Below, piece by piece: positions 1-7,663 of a DNA stretch of 64,000 bases (the first letter of the stretch is position 1; each line of letters opens with the position of its first letter). This DNA comes from Fimbriimonadaceae bacterium (lineage in GTDB: Bacteria; Armatimonadota; Fimbriimonadia; Fimbriimonadales; Fimbriimonadaceae): positions 2,944,734 to 3,008,733 of the forward strand of contig JABAQM010000001.1 of NCBI GenBank assembly GCA_019187105.1. The letters are read 5' to 3'. A model generated the notes under the pieces. It saw only the letters and a list, made by a program, of their open reading frames with translations. It searched no databases and was not told where the DNA came from. Both the position numbers and the translations under genes were made by a program.

Positions 1-1083
1 CCCGCAGGAATGGGCGCGATCGGCCAGCGCCACATTGGCAAGATAGCAGTGGAGCTGGCTGGGTGCCTGGTCTCGGAGCCTTGCCAGGCGCTCGAGGATC
101 GACGACGATGGCGGTTCAAGCAAGAGGCGGCTGAGCTCGGTCTGGAACAGCAGAGTTGGATCGCGGCGGGTCGCATATTCCTCGACCTGGTCAAGCAGGC
201 CCAGAGCCAATTCCAGCTCGCCGGAATAGGTCGCTGCTCGGATGACGTTTAACATGGCGACCGAATACCCTTCGTCGTGAGGAAGAGACCGTGCCAGACT
301 CCGCAGTCGGCCATAATCGACAACCTGTCCCTGCCGAGCCCGGACGATCGCGAGCGATGTCACCGCCCGAACCAAGTTTGGCTCGACTTGGAAGGATCTG
401 GGAAAGGATGGTCGCAAGGTGGACCAGTTCTCGGAAAGCCCTTCGTGGTCCCCCATAAGCATAAGACCGTGAACGATGCTTCCCGCCGCTTTCGGGTCGG
501 GGCCTCCTTGTCTGGCCAGCCTATCCAGGGCGAGGTAGGTTGCGACGGGCCCGCGGCCGGTCTCGTCCAGGAAGAGAGGCACCAGATCCTGGCAGTCCTG
601 AGGGTCATCCAGCTGCTCCGGAGCGGTCGACAACGCGGCGACTTCAACCTGTGTGACCCGTAGGGCGGCCGCAACCAGGCTGAGCTCAACCGCTGAGGGC
701 AGCCGGGCGCCGGTCTCATACCGATGTAGTGAGGCCGTGCTGATTCCCGTGGTAAGGGCCAGTTCGGCCAAGGTCAATCCGAGGCGCCTCCGCCTCGCCC
801 GCAAGAGCCGCAGTGCCGCCCTGCCCTGCCTCCGCGCAGTTTCTTCCCGGCTTCCCGTTGGGACACGCCCTTCCAAGATCAGGGCGCGGTACGGCGAATC
901 CATTGGCTCGTAGTAAGCATCCAGGATGGCAAGAAGCTCCGACCGGTGGGGAAGACCTCGGCCGGCTTCCCATCGCTTGAGCGTCGCCGGGGAAATGCCG
1001 ATGAGTTTGGCGGAGCGAGCTACCGAGAGCCGTTGTGCCTTCCGAGCCGCGCGGAGGGCCAAGCCGTAGTCGGCCGTATCCAC
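1..1083 (-). CDS. Tandem XRE-type HTH regulator, 3' part outside window
   Basis: An open frame of 361 codons enters from the left edge on the minus strand and has no stop inside the window, so the C-terminus is missing. Two separate Cro/C1-type helix-turn-helix domains are visible, at about residues 8-60 (SVARSAKLIGISPATLKRWE) and 92-145 (LTLAELALTTGISTASLHRY). After them comes a helical region rich in Leu and Ala that resembles TPR-like repeats. Two DNA-binding domains in one chain are less common than one and suggest recognition of a composite or extended operator. The start is taken as GTG at 1083, because a perfect TATAAT box lies six bases upstream and no SD is present. It is divergent from the PEP-CTERM gene at 1207, which is a plausible target. 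Family assignment comes from motif reading only; the ligand or signal is unknown. Confidence 0.75.
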   Translation of the reverse strand, partial: MDTADYGLALRAARKAQRLSVARSAKLIGISPATLKRWEAGRGLPHRSELLAILDAYYEPMDSPYRALILEGRVPTGSREETARRQGRAALRLLRARRRRLGLTLAELALTTGISTASLHRYETGARLPSAVELSLVAAALRVTQVEVAALSTAPEQLDDPQDCQDLVPLFLDETGRGPVATYLALDRLARQGGPDPKAAGSIVHGLMLMGDHEGLSENWSTLRPSFPRSFQVEPNLVRAVTSLAIVRARQGQVVDYGRLRSLARSLPHDEGYSVAMLNVIRAATYSGELELALGLLDQVEEYATRRDPTLLFQTELSRLLLEPPSSSILERLARLRDQAPSQLHCYLANVALADRAHSCG

Positions 1084-1089
1084 CCACCC

Positions 1090-1095
1090 ATTATA
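1090..1095 (-). promoter_or_regulatory. -10 box of the tandem-HTH gene (leaderless)
   Basis: TATAAT on the minus strand, followed by six bases and then GTG at 1083. The expected transcription start coincides with the start codon. I see no convincing -35 at 17 bases. Confidence 0.6.
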
Positions 1096-1206
1096 GGGTC
1101 GCAAATTTGGTGTTTCCGCAAAGTGAGCCAATTTCCGGGCAAATCCGCCGCCTGCCAATCCACTCAGCCATCACGGCTCGCACAGAGCCAACGAATGGAG
1201 AAAACA

Positions 1207-1926
1207 ATGTCAAACACAATCAACACCAGTCTTCGCACGGCCCTCGTGGCTCTCATCGCCACCGTCACCATTTCGGCGAACGCCCAAGTGCTTAACGGCA
1301 GCTTCGAAACCGGCGGCGACCCCTATGGCGGCAATCTCAACGTGTTCGTGGCGGGAACACCCTCGCCGTGGTACGCCACGGCCTACACGCCCGACCTCTA
1401 TGACAATTCGGGCTCGCTGGGCGGATGGGGCCTTGGGGGCATTCCGACTTATAACAACATGTTCGCCGGTATGGTTGCCGCCGACGGCAGTCGTTTCATC
1501 GGCTTTGCTGCCGGCGTCTTTAACGGGTCGCCGATTTCGGAGTCGTTCAAGCAGACGATGGGCCCCTTGGTCGGTGGACAATCCTACACGCTCAACGTGC
1601 AGATGGCGGTCGATGATCTCGGCAAGGCGGCCGGCTTCGGCGGGCCTTACACTGGCCGCGGCATTATCGACGTACTTATAAACGGCTCCTATGTTGGGAG
1701 CCTTGCGGCGAATACTGCGAGCCTGACCTGGGAGTCGCGCAGTGTCTCGTTCGTCGCGCCCACTGCCTCGAGTTGGGACATTGAATTCGTAGCCTCGATG
1801 GGCCAAGTTCCCGGCTCGCCGAGCTACATGGCCCTCGACGACATCTCGATCGTCCCCGAACCCGCATCGCTCCTTGCCGTTGGAGCAGGTTTGGCATGCC
1901 TGGGAGGTCGCCGCCGTAAGCGCTGA
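1207..1926 (+). CDS. PEP-CTERM sorted exported protein
   Basis: A 239-residue exported protein with an N-terminal signal peptide (hydrophobic stretch about residues 9-24, cleavage near SANA-Q). Its C-terminus has the full PEP-CTERM sorting signal: VPEPASLL, a short hydrophobic helix, then GRRRKR. In characterised systems such tails are recognised by an exosortase (EpsH/XrtA type) that cleaves and anchors the protein at the surface, often with exopolysaccharide. The body (VLNGSFETGG near the mature N-terminus, a beta-rich middle) resembles the DUF642/carbohydrate-binding-like domains common in PEP-CTERM proteins. The start is the ATG after GGAG with six-base spacing; an in-frame extension upstream to 946 lacks coding character. 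No exosortase is in the window. The neighbouring tandem-HTH gene is divergent and may regulate it. Confidence 0.85.
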   Translation: MSNTINTSLRTALVALIATVTISANAQVLNGSFETGGDPYGGNLNVFVAGTPSPWYATAYTPDLYDNSGSLGGWGLGGIPTYNNMFAGMVAADGSRFIGFAAGVFNGSPISESFKQTMGPLVGGQSYTLNVQMAVDDLGKAAGFGGPYTGRGIIDVLINGSYVGSLAANTASLTWESRSVSFVAPTASSWDIEFVASMGQVPGSPSYMALDDISIVPEPASLLAVGAGLACLGGRRRKR

Positions 1927-1946
1927 AGCACGGCTCGAGTCGAATG

Positions 1947-1978
1947 GCCCCCTGTTCCGGCATCGCCGGAGCGGGGGC
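1947..1978 (+). terminator. Hairpin after the PEP-CTERM gene
   Basis: A strong stem: GCCCCC pairs with GGGGGC, and inside it TCCGGC pairs with GCCGGA around an ATC loop. It lies 20 bases after the stop codon but has no T-tract, so it may act as a 3' end stabiliser or weak terminator. A second perfect hairpin, GGTTCCGG-TTTA-CCGGAACC, follows at 1994-2013. Confidence 0.5.
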
Positions 1979-2084
1979 ACAACTCGTCGGGTAGGTTCCG
2001 GTTTACCGGAACCGCTGTCGTTAACGTCTGGCCTGCGCCTGCGATAGGGGCTCCAAGCCTGGAGCTCGAAGATCCCCGCGGCAG

Positions 2085-2090
2085 TACAAT
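2085..2090 (+). promoter_or_regulatory. -10 box of the 2098 gene (leaderless)
   Basis: TACAAT, seven bases, then ATG at 2098. No SD-like sequence lies between the box and the start. Confidence 0.6.
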
Positions 2091-2097
2091 CGCCCGC

Positions 2098-2685
2098 ATG
2101 ACGGTCTACCGCATCACGGCAACGAACAGCGACAACCAGCACCTCATGCCGGCGATCGATAAGATGCCGCTTGGACTGAAGGACCCGCGACTGGTGGTCG
2201 GACCCAACATGCCTGAGGACTGGACGCCTCCACCGCTGGTTCACATGCTCGGCAAGAAGAAGATCGATGCCGACTTTTGGGACTATGACCAGGGCGTCGC
2301 TTTTACCGTCTCGCGCCGTGTCGCCGAAGCCCTCGCCGGCGAGGAGTGGTGTCGCCTCGTTCCGTTCGTGGCCGAAGCCTACGACGCCAAATTGAAACCA
2401 TCCGGGGAGATTTCAGGGCTGTTGCTCGCCGTCACCCGACTCGTAGATGCGGTCGACCGAGACCGAACCCGCTTCAAGCCGTATGGCAACGAGGTCCTGG
2501 ACTTCGACACCCCCGGGGCGACGGCCTTCCTCCCCGAACGGCTGCCCCACGAGGGCATGTTTTTGCACCGGTCAGGGGCCTCGACGGTCGTACTCGCTGC
2601 CGAGGCTCCCGGCGACGGCTCCGGCTCATTCCGGGCCTTCGCTGAACGCGCCTCCTGGTCGGGGTTGCGCTTCTTGCCGGTGTAG
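2098..2685 (+). CDS. Hypothetical protein, weakly Imm11/DUF1629-like
   Basis: A 195-residue soluble protein with no signal peptide or membrane segment. I do not recognise it with confidence. It begins MTVYRITATNSD, and the layout (aromatic-rich N-terminus, a DYDQGVAFTVSRRVAEAL segment, an FLPERLPHEGMFLHRSG segment near the C-terminus) faintly recalls the DUF1629/Imm11 group, many of which are immunity proteins to contact-dependent toxins. No toxin gene is adjacent, so that role is not supported by context. Codon use matches neighbouring genes. The start is fixed by the leaderless -10 box; there is no alternative upstream Met. Gene flanks are a palindromic hairpin region upstream and a decayed DUF5076 gene downstream on the other strand. 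Confidence 0.65.
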   Translation: MTVYRITATNSDNQHLMPAIDKMPLGLKDPRLVVGPNMPEDWTPPPLVHMLGKKKIDADFWDYDQGVAFTVSRRVAEALAGEEWCRLVPFVAEAYDAKLKPSGEISGLLLAVTRLVDAVDRDRTRFKPYGNEVLDFDTPGATAFLPERLPHEGMFLHRSGASTVVLAAEAPGDGSGSFRAFAERASWSGLRFLPV

Positions 2686-2824
2686 CCCCTTGTTTCCTTC
2701 GCCCTCGTGGCTACCGCACGAAGCGGGGTGAATCGACGCATCAACCATGGCCGGTAAGCGACCTTGCCATGGATTTGCTCACCCTGGCCGGTTGGGTTGT
2801 CGGAATGTCGCGGCCGCCTGCGAC

Positions 2825-3072
2825 CTAGTTGTGATCGGTGATGGCCGTTGCGGGAACTGGTGGGATATGCCCGCTCGGCATCGAAGAGTGCAGTGATCCG
2901 TTCCAGCACTGCCGCCGCGTCGCGGCCCTCACGTGCATAAACTTGGGATACGTGCCTTGCCAAGTCGACCATCAGATTGCCCCAAGCACCGGGGTCATCC
3001 CCAAGGGTGCGGATTGAAAAATCCTGGCCCCCGTTGGGACAACCCAGACCCTCAGCACGGGTCCTCGGCCAT
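2825..3072 (-). pseudogene. Decayed DUF5076 gene with two or three indels
   Basis: Reading the minus strand gives a recognisable DUF5076 protein only if frames are switched. MAEDP (ATG at 3072) continues in a second frame as VLRVWVVP, then a third as NGGQDFSIRTLGDDPGAWGN and on through LMVDLARHVSQVYA to ITALFDAERAYP. Each switch is explained by one missing base (CCG-GTG read as CCGTG, and one C lost before AACGGGG). A possible third shift at the C-terminus would lead to a TAG at 2827-2825. DUF5076 proteins are short (about 80-110 residues) and of unknown function, so the reconstructed length fits. Either the gene is dead or the assembly has several single-base errors here. The rest of the window is free of such damage, which favours true decay. 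It lies convergent to the 2098 gene. Confidence 0.6.
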
Positions 3073-3400
3073 GCCTAGTTTGCGCTTTCGAAACATCGTG
3101 TTTCCCGGTAGACGGATGAACGGATGGTATCTGACCAGGCCAAGCCTCGATCCCATTCCGTCAGTCCGGGTTCCTCACCCGATCACTTGGTTTTCAAGGT
3201 TGGGCAAACGCGCGAGCATGCTCGCGCAAGCCCCAGGGCATCCTGTCCTACAGGCTTGCATAGATCCTGGGTGAGATTTTCCGTCACAGTACGACCTTCG
3301 ATCTCAATCCGGTCAACCCAGCGATAGAACTTGCTTCGTTGCACCCACAGGCTTCTGGTCGCCAACAGGCGAACCAGGAGCCTAACTGGTACCGTGAGCT
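3073..3400. other. Non-coding stretch, perhaps with a gene remnant
   Basis: No convincing gene lies between the DUF5076 remnant and the protease. A 60-codon minus-strand frame (3365-3183, TTG start) has no recognised family and weak coding character. The stretch contains an 18-bp perfect palindrome (3210-3227). TAACTG at 3383 and TACCGT at 3390 are the only -10-like sequences before the ATG at 3401. Confidence 0.4.
3210..3227. repeat. 18-bp perfect palindrome
   Basis: GCGCGAGCATGCTCGCGC is its own reverse complement without a spacer. Perfect palindromes of this length are typical of dimeric operator sites. As RNA it would form only a tight hairpin. No regulator is adjacent. Confidence 0.5.
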
Positions 3401-5356
3401 ATGCTTGCTCACCTACTGGCGGGCGTGCTGTTTTCGGCAAACCTGCAGAACCAACAGCAAGTGGTTGAGGAGATTGTACGCGCCCACGGTCAGGCCGCCC
3501 GTTCCCGTGCAAATCGAGGCGTTGCTCAGGTCTTCGCTCGGTGGCGCAAAGGCGATGGCAGTTTCGACGAGTTCGCGTCCTTCTGCAAGACAAACTTCGT
3601 CGCCGAACCAAAGGGTCTCGATCGCCTTTTCCATCGTTTTCAAACTGTTATGGAGCAGATCGACGGACACTCCTACGAGCTACGCACCTCGTTGGCCGTG
3701 CCCTACGACCTCGACCATCCTATCGTTGGACCGGTCGACGATGCCATCTCCCAAGTCGATCTCGGAGCAAAGGTCGAAGAGGAGCTCTTTCGCACCAAGG
3801 CAGGCTTCGTCGCGTTGCTTAACTTCCCCGTCCACACCCTCCGCGATCGGCTTCGCCAGGGGCAAACCTGGAGCCGAAAGGACTGGGCCAAGTCGAGACT
3901 GGCCGATCGATTCCGCCAGCGTCCTGACGCGGTTGCTCTTCAGCTACAATCCGATGCCTACCTTCATGCAGGAAGCTATGTCGCTGGCGTTAACCTCCAC
4001 ACTGGTTCGCTGGTCGACCCGAGCGGCAAGCCGCTCTTCAGCAACAGCAAGCGACTCGCTGTCCACTGGGGCGTGCGCGATCAAATCACTGCGCTCTACG
4101 CCGAACGAAATCCCCTTCCGCGGCAGCGAGCGCTCACCGCCGCCCTCGAGCGCGTGGTCGAAGGGAAGGTGCCCCAGTCGGTGGTCGATAACCCTAAAGC
4201 ACGGTGGTCGCCAGAGAGCAGTCGTGTCTTCCCATCGAGCGTATCGCCGGCGTACGATTGCGACGCCCGTTATGTCGCGCTGTTAAAGGTCTTTCATGCG
4301 GAATTAGCACTCGACCGCAATGGTGCTGCCGAGCCCAACTTCATCGCCCGCTGCTTTGACATATACCGTCAAATACCGGAGTCCGAGGTGGAGGCAATGA
4401 TCGTCGCGATCCTGACTTCTGACCTCGCAAGGACGGCGGCGGCCCATCTTCGCTCGAAGCTTGGCCGTCGGCTCGAACCTTTCGACATTTGGTACGCCGC
4501 CTTTGGCGCACCACCGCCCGCGGAGGACGAACTCGACAAAACCGTCTCGTCGAAGTATCCAAACGTGAAGGCGTTCTCCTCAGATCTTCCGCGAATTCTG
4601 GGCAAGCTCGGCTTCTCGCGTAGACGTTCTCACTGGCTCGCAGACCAGATCGTGGTCGAGCCTTCTCGTGGAGCTGGCCATGCACTTCGTCCGGTGCGGA
4701 AGGGGGACAGGGCCCGCCTGCGAACCCGCTTTACCGCCAAGGGCATGGACTACAAGTCGTTCAACATCGCCATCCATGAACTCGGACATTGCGTGGAGGG
4801 GTTGTTCTCGCTTTACGAGATTGATCACTGGTTCCTCCGGAGCGTGCCCAATGACGCGTATACGGAGGCGCTTGCCTTTCTCTTTCAGTTCCGCGACTTA
4901 GAGCTTCTGGGCCAGCGCCAGCCGCCGGATGAGTTGCGGCAGTTCTGGGCGACATACGCGATCTGCGGCAGCGCACTGGTGGACTTGAAGGTTTGGCGAT
5001 GGCTCTATGCCAATCCCACCGCAGACGCCACGCAATTGCGGGAAGCCGTGGTACGGATTTCTCGCGAGGTCTGGAATGCCTACTACGTTCCAGTGCTCAA
5101 GGTAAAGGGCAGCACGATCCTGGGCTGTTACTCGCATCTGATTGCGAACGGCCTGTACCTCCCTGACTACGTGCTTGGCCGCGTCGCGGCCTTCCAGCTT
5201 TCGCAGGTCGTAAAGGGTAGGGCATTTGGCCAGGAGTTCGAGCGGGTCAGCAAGATCGGCAATCTTACACCCCATGCATGGATGCGGCAAGCGGTTGGAT
5301 CGCCACTCTCCATTCAACCGATGCTGAGGGCGGCGAGGCGGCAATTAGGTCGATGA
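3401..5356 (+). CDS. Secreted gluzincin-type zinc metallopeptidase
   Basis: A 651-residue protein with a short hydrophobic N-terminus (MLAHLLAGVLFSAN) that could act as a signal peptide. The active site HELGH lies at residues 459-463, within NIAIHELGHCVEGLF. A TEALAFLFQ segment about 25-30 residues later can supply the third zinc ligand Glu, which is the gluzincin pattern. The long helical N-terminal part and the all-helical C-terminal part suit the M2/M3 oligopeptidase fold, but overall similarity to named members is not obvious, so the substrate is not predicted. It is a single-gene unit: upstream is non-coding and downstream is a convergent PEP-CTERM gene. No SD is visible before the ATG. 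Confidence 0.7.
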   Translation: MLAHLLAGVLFSANLQNQQQVVEEIVRAHGQAARSRANRGVAQVFARWRKGDGSFDEFASFCKTNFVAEPKGLDRLFHRFQTVMEQIDGHSYELRTSLAVPYDLDHPIVGPVDDAISQVDLGAKVEEELFRTKAGFVALLNFPVHTLRDRLRQGQTWSRKDWAKSRLADRFRQRPDAVALQLQSDAYLHAGSYVAGVNLHTGSLVDPSGKPLFSNSKRLAVHWGVRDQITALYAERNPLPRQRALTAALERVVEGKVPQSVVDNPKARWSPESSRVFPSSVSPAYDCDARYVALLKVFHAELALDRNGAAEPNFIARCFDIYRQIPESEVEAMIVAILTSDLARTAAAHLRSKLGRRLEPFDIWYAAFGAPPPAEDELDKTVSSKYPNVKAFSSDLPRILGKLGFSRRRSHWLADQIVVEPSRGAGHALRPVRKGDRARLRTRFTAKGMDYKSFNIAIHELGHCVEGLFSLYEIDHWFLRSVPNDAYTEALAFLFQFRDLELLGQRQPPDELRQFWATYAICGSALVDLKVWRWLYANPTADATQLREAVVRISREVWNAYYVPVLKVKGSTILGCYSHLIANGLYLPDYVLGRVAAFQLSQVVKGRAFGQEFERVSKIGNLTPHAWMRQAVGSPLSIQPMLRAARRQLGR

Positions 5357-5422
5357 GGAGCAAAATGCCAGATTGATTCAGAGGGCGGGGGTACCTGCCA
5401 AATGGTGTTCGTGACGCCCCGG

Positions 5423-6376
5423 CTAACGTGCCACGCGCCGCCGCCGCAGCAGGGTGGCAATCCCCATCAGCACGGCAGCGATGCTGCTGGGTTCGGGGAC
5501 GATCCAGGCAAAGTTGGAGGCGTGAATCATCCCACCAGATCCCGGCGGGACGAACAGCGATGCCGTTCCACCGGTTGCCGCCGAGACGCGGACGATCGCC
5601 GAGCCGGCGCTGTAGTAAAAGTAGTCGCCCCGAAAGCCCATTCCCCACGTGGAAACGGGCATACCCACATCGCTGAACACGCCGAGATATGCCCCGCTGG
5701 CTCCGTCGAACCTGAGGATGCCACCTGCCGGAACGCCATCGATGAGCGGGTTTGACACATACAGGTCGTCGTCCGGACCCCACAAGATGTCGTTGGTGAT
5801 CGCCATGTGCTCGGACAGGGTGAAGAACCCTTCTTCGATGCCTGTCGTACCATCGAAGTGCTTGACCCCCCAGGGGCCGTTAAGGTAGCCCTGATAGAGG
5901 TCGCCATCGGCAGCCCGCCACGACATGCCGTGGGTGTGGGCATGGCCGCCGCCGAGGCCGTGCATGCCGAGAAAGTCGCCGGTTACACCGTCGAACTTCC
6001 AGACAGAATCGTCCACCAGCGTGATGTGGGACATGACGTAGAGGTTGCCGTCGGGGCCGAACTCAAGGTCTTGCTCGCCCATCAAGCCGCCTTCGCCGGG
6101 GCTAACGAACTCGCCGAGGAAGGCGCCAGAAGGGCTCCACTTGGTCACGTTCGCAGAGTATTCAGAAGCGACGTAGACGTTGCCATCCGGCCCGACCGCA
6201 ATCCCTTGGGGACCGTCGATCAGCGGACCAGAGGCAAAGATGCCGAGGAATCCGCCCGTGTCGGCGTCATACCGGAGGATCTGGTCACCCAGAAGGTCAT
6301 TGACGAGTAGCTCTTCGGCCTGGGCAGCGACGGATAAGGCGATTGCTGCAAGGGTGGTGGATATGGATAGTTTCAT
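5423..6376 (-). CDS. PEP-CTERM protein with NHL-like beta-propeller
   Basis: A 317-residue exported protein. The signal peptide (MKLSISTTLAAIALSVAAQA) is followed by repeated propeller blades of the type GPQGIAVGPDGNVYVAS, DLEFGPDGNLYVMS and WGPDDDLYVSN, which match NHL/SMP-30-like six-bladed propellers. The C-terminus carries IVPEPSSIAAV, a hydrophobic helix and RRRRVAR, the PEP-CTERM signal. The role is probably a surface or biofilm-matrix protein; no catalytic residues stand out. The start ATG at 6376 has GGAGG five bases upstream; the in-frame extension to 6523 has no coding character. It is transcribed away from the membrane protein at 6578, with about 200 bases of shared control region. 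Confidence 0.85.
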   Translation of the reverse strand: MKLSISTTLAAIALSVAAQAEELLVNDLLGDQILRYDADTGGFLGIFASGPLIDGPQGIAVGPDGNVYVASEYSANVTKWSPSGAFLGEFVSPGEGGLMGEQDLEFGPDGNLYVMSHITLVDDSVWKFDGVTGDFLGMHGLGGGHAHTHGMSWRAADGDLYQGYLNGPWGVKHFDGTTGIEEGFFTLSEHMAITNDILWGPDDDLYVSNPLIDGVPAGGILRFDGASGAYLGVFSDVGMPVSTWGMGFRGDYFYYSAGSAIVRVSAATGGTASLFVPPGSGGMIHASNFAWIVPEPSSIAAVLMGIATLLRRRRVAR

Positions 6377-6577
6377 AATGCCTCCGCTTTCTGCGGGACC
6401 AGTCGTTTCGCGGGCGAGACTCCCCTCGACGTGCGTCCTGCTCTCATCGTGCGAGAGGCGCCAGGAGGGTCTTGCGTTGCATCGATGGCAACTCCTGGTG
6501 GGTTTGCCTGGGGGCTGCCGCATTAAATGCCGTCATGTGCCCGGCTTGGTTAAACTGGTCGGCACGGGGGCAATGGG

Positions 6578-7663
6578 TTGAGGGCGAGAAACAAAGTCTT
6601 GGGCTACGCCGCGTTTCTCGGTGTTACGGTTGCGGCCCTGACCCTGGTACGGCCAAAGCCCGATATCTTCACCATTAGCCATTCGGCTCTGGCAAGCTCC
6701 ACCAGCGGTTTGCTGACCGCCTTGGGTGGGTTTTCCATCACGGTCTTGGCGGTTCTCCTCGGCCTGGAGGCGCTCGATTTCGATAAGGATCACGGAGAGC
6801 CTGCTGCGCACGGCGTCGCCGTACGCCATGTCGCGCTGTCCCTTGCGGTCGCTTGCATGACCTGCTTTGTCGGAGCGAACCTCATGGCTGAGGTTTCGGC
6901 GCAAGGCACGGCAATCGATAGCCGGCGAGGGGAAGCCCTGGAAAGCGTACGGCTGGGTCTCGAATCGTCAGGGGTTGCCGCCTCCGAGGTTTCCAGGATC
7001 CAGGCCGTTCTGGTCGCTCGCCAAAGGCCTTTGGCCTTCGATTCCGATATCCCAGCCGAACGCGAGGTGGCGAAGGTCGCGCCCAAGCTGGTCGTTCCGA
7101 ACCTCGACCAGGTGGTCAACGCATCCCCGCGCCGCCTGTTCATCGTCGCGAGCCTGAGTGCTTATCTGGCCTCCCTCGTTATCCTTCAGGCGCTCTCGTT
7201 CTTGCTTCGCATCCGCTTCCCGCGGGCCGAGGGCTTCACCGGGCTGCAAAACTTCGCGGTTCTGGGCATTGGGGCCATCCTGCTGGTCAAAGTCGCACAC
7301 ACCGCGAGCTACGGGATCGAGGGGCAGGCGTTCGTCGTGTCGCGGGTGGCACTCTTTGCGTTGATGGCGGGTGCGGCGTGGGCCTACGCGATCGCCACCA
7401 AGCGAACCCTCGCCCGGACGGGCCGGGTGCCAACCGCGCTCGAGGGATACACGCCGCTGGCGCCCTACACAGCCGTCCTTACTTGCACGATACTGAGCGC
7501 GGCATGGCTCGCGGCGACCTTTGCGAACGCAGGTCCGCCGACGTGGGTGGATCGTTGCCTGGTGATGGGCGGCGCTGGCTTATGCACCGCTCTGCTCCTT
7601 GTTATTCAGCTTGAGCAGCCAACGATCGATCTGTTGACTTCGCAGACCATTTCTCGCGCTTAA
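6578..7663 (+). CDS. Multi-pass membrane protein of unknown function
   Basis: A 361-residue integral membrane protein. Hydrophobic segments are visible near residues 9-24, 44-62, 90-105, 190-212, 225-245, 252-272, 302-322 and 330-345, so about eight helices. Between helices 3 and 4 lies a soluble segment of about 85 residues. I do not recognise a family and see no transporter signature. The start is uncertain: an in-frame TAA lies at 6551 and the first usable codon is TTG at 6578, with no clear SD. It converges with the 7660 protease gene; the two stop regions overlap by four bases. Confidence 0.6.
   Translation: MRARNKVLGYAAFLGVTVAALTLVRPKPDIFTISHSALASSTSGLLTALGGFSITVLAVLLGLEALDFDKDHGEPAAHGVAVRHVALSLAVACMTCFVGANLMAEVSAQGTAIDSRRGEALESVRLGLESSGVAASEVSRIQAVLVARQRPLAFDSDIPAEREVAKVAPKLVVPNLDQVVNASPRRLFIVASLSAYLASLVILQALSFLLRIRFPRAEGFTGLQNFAVLGIGAILLVKVAHTASYGIEGQAFVVSRVALFALMAGAAWAYAIATKRTLARTGRVPTALEGYTPLAPYTAVLTCTILSAAWLAATFANAGPPTWVDRCLVMGGAGLCTALLLVIQLEQPTIDLLTSQTISRA

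Noticed and set aside
1210-2244. Long minus-strand frame opposite the PEP-CTERM and 2098 genes
   Set aside because: Residue composition is Arg-rich and low-complexity, as expected of the antisense of GC-rich coding DNA. The plus-strand genes have signal peptide, sorting tail and good starts.
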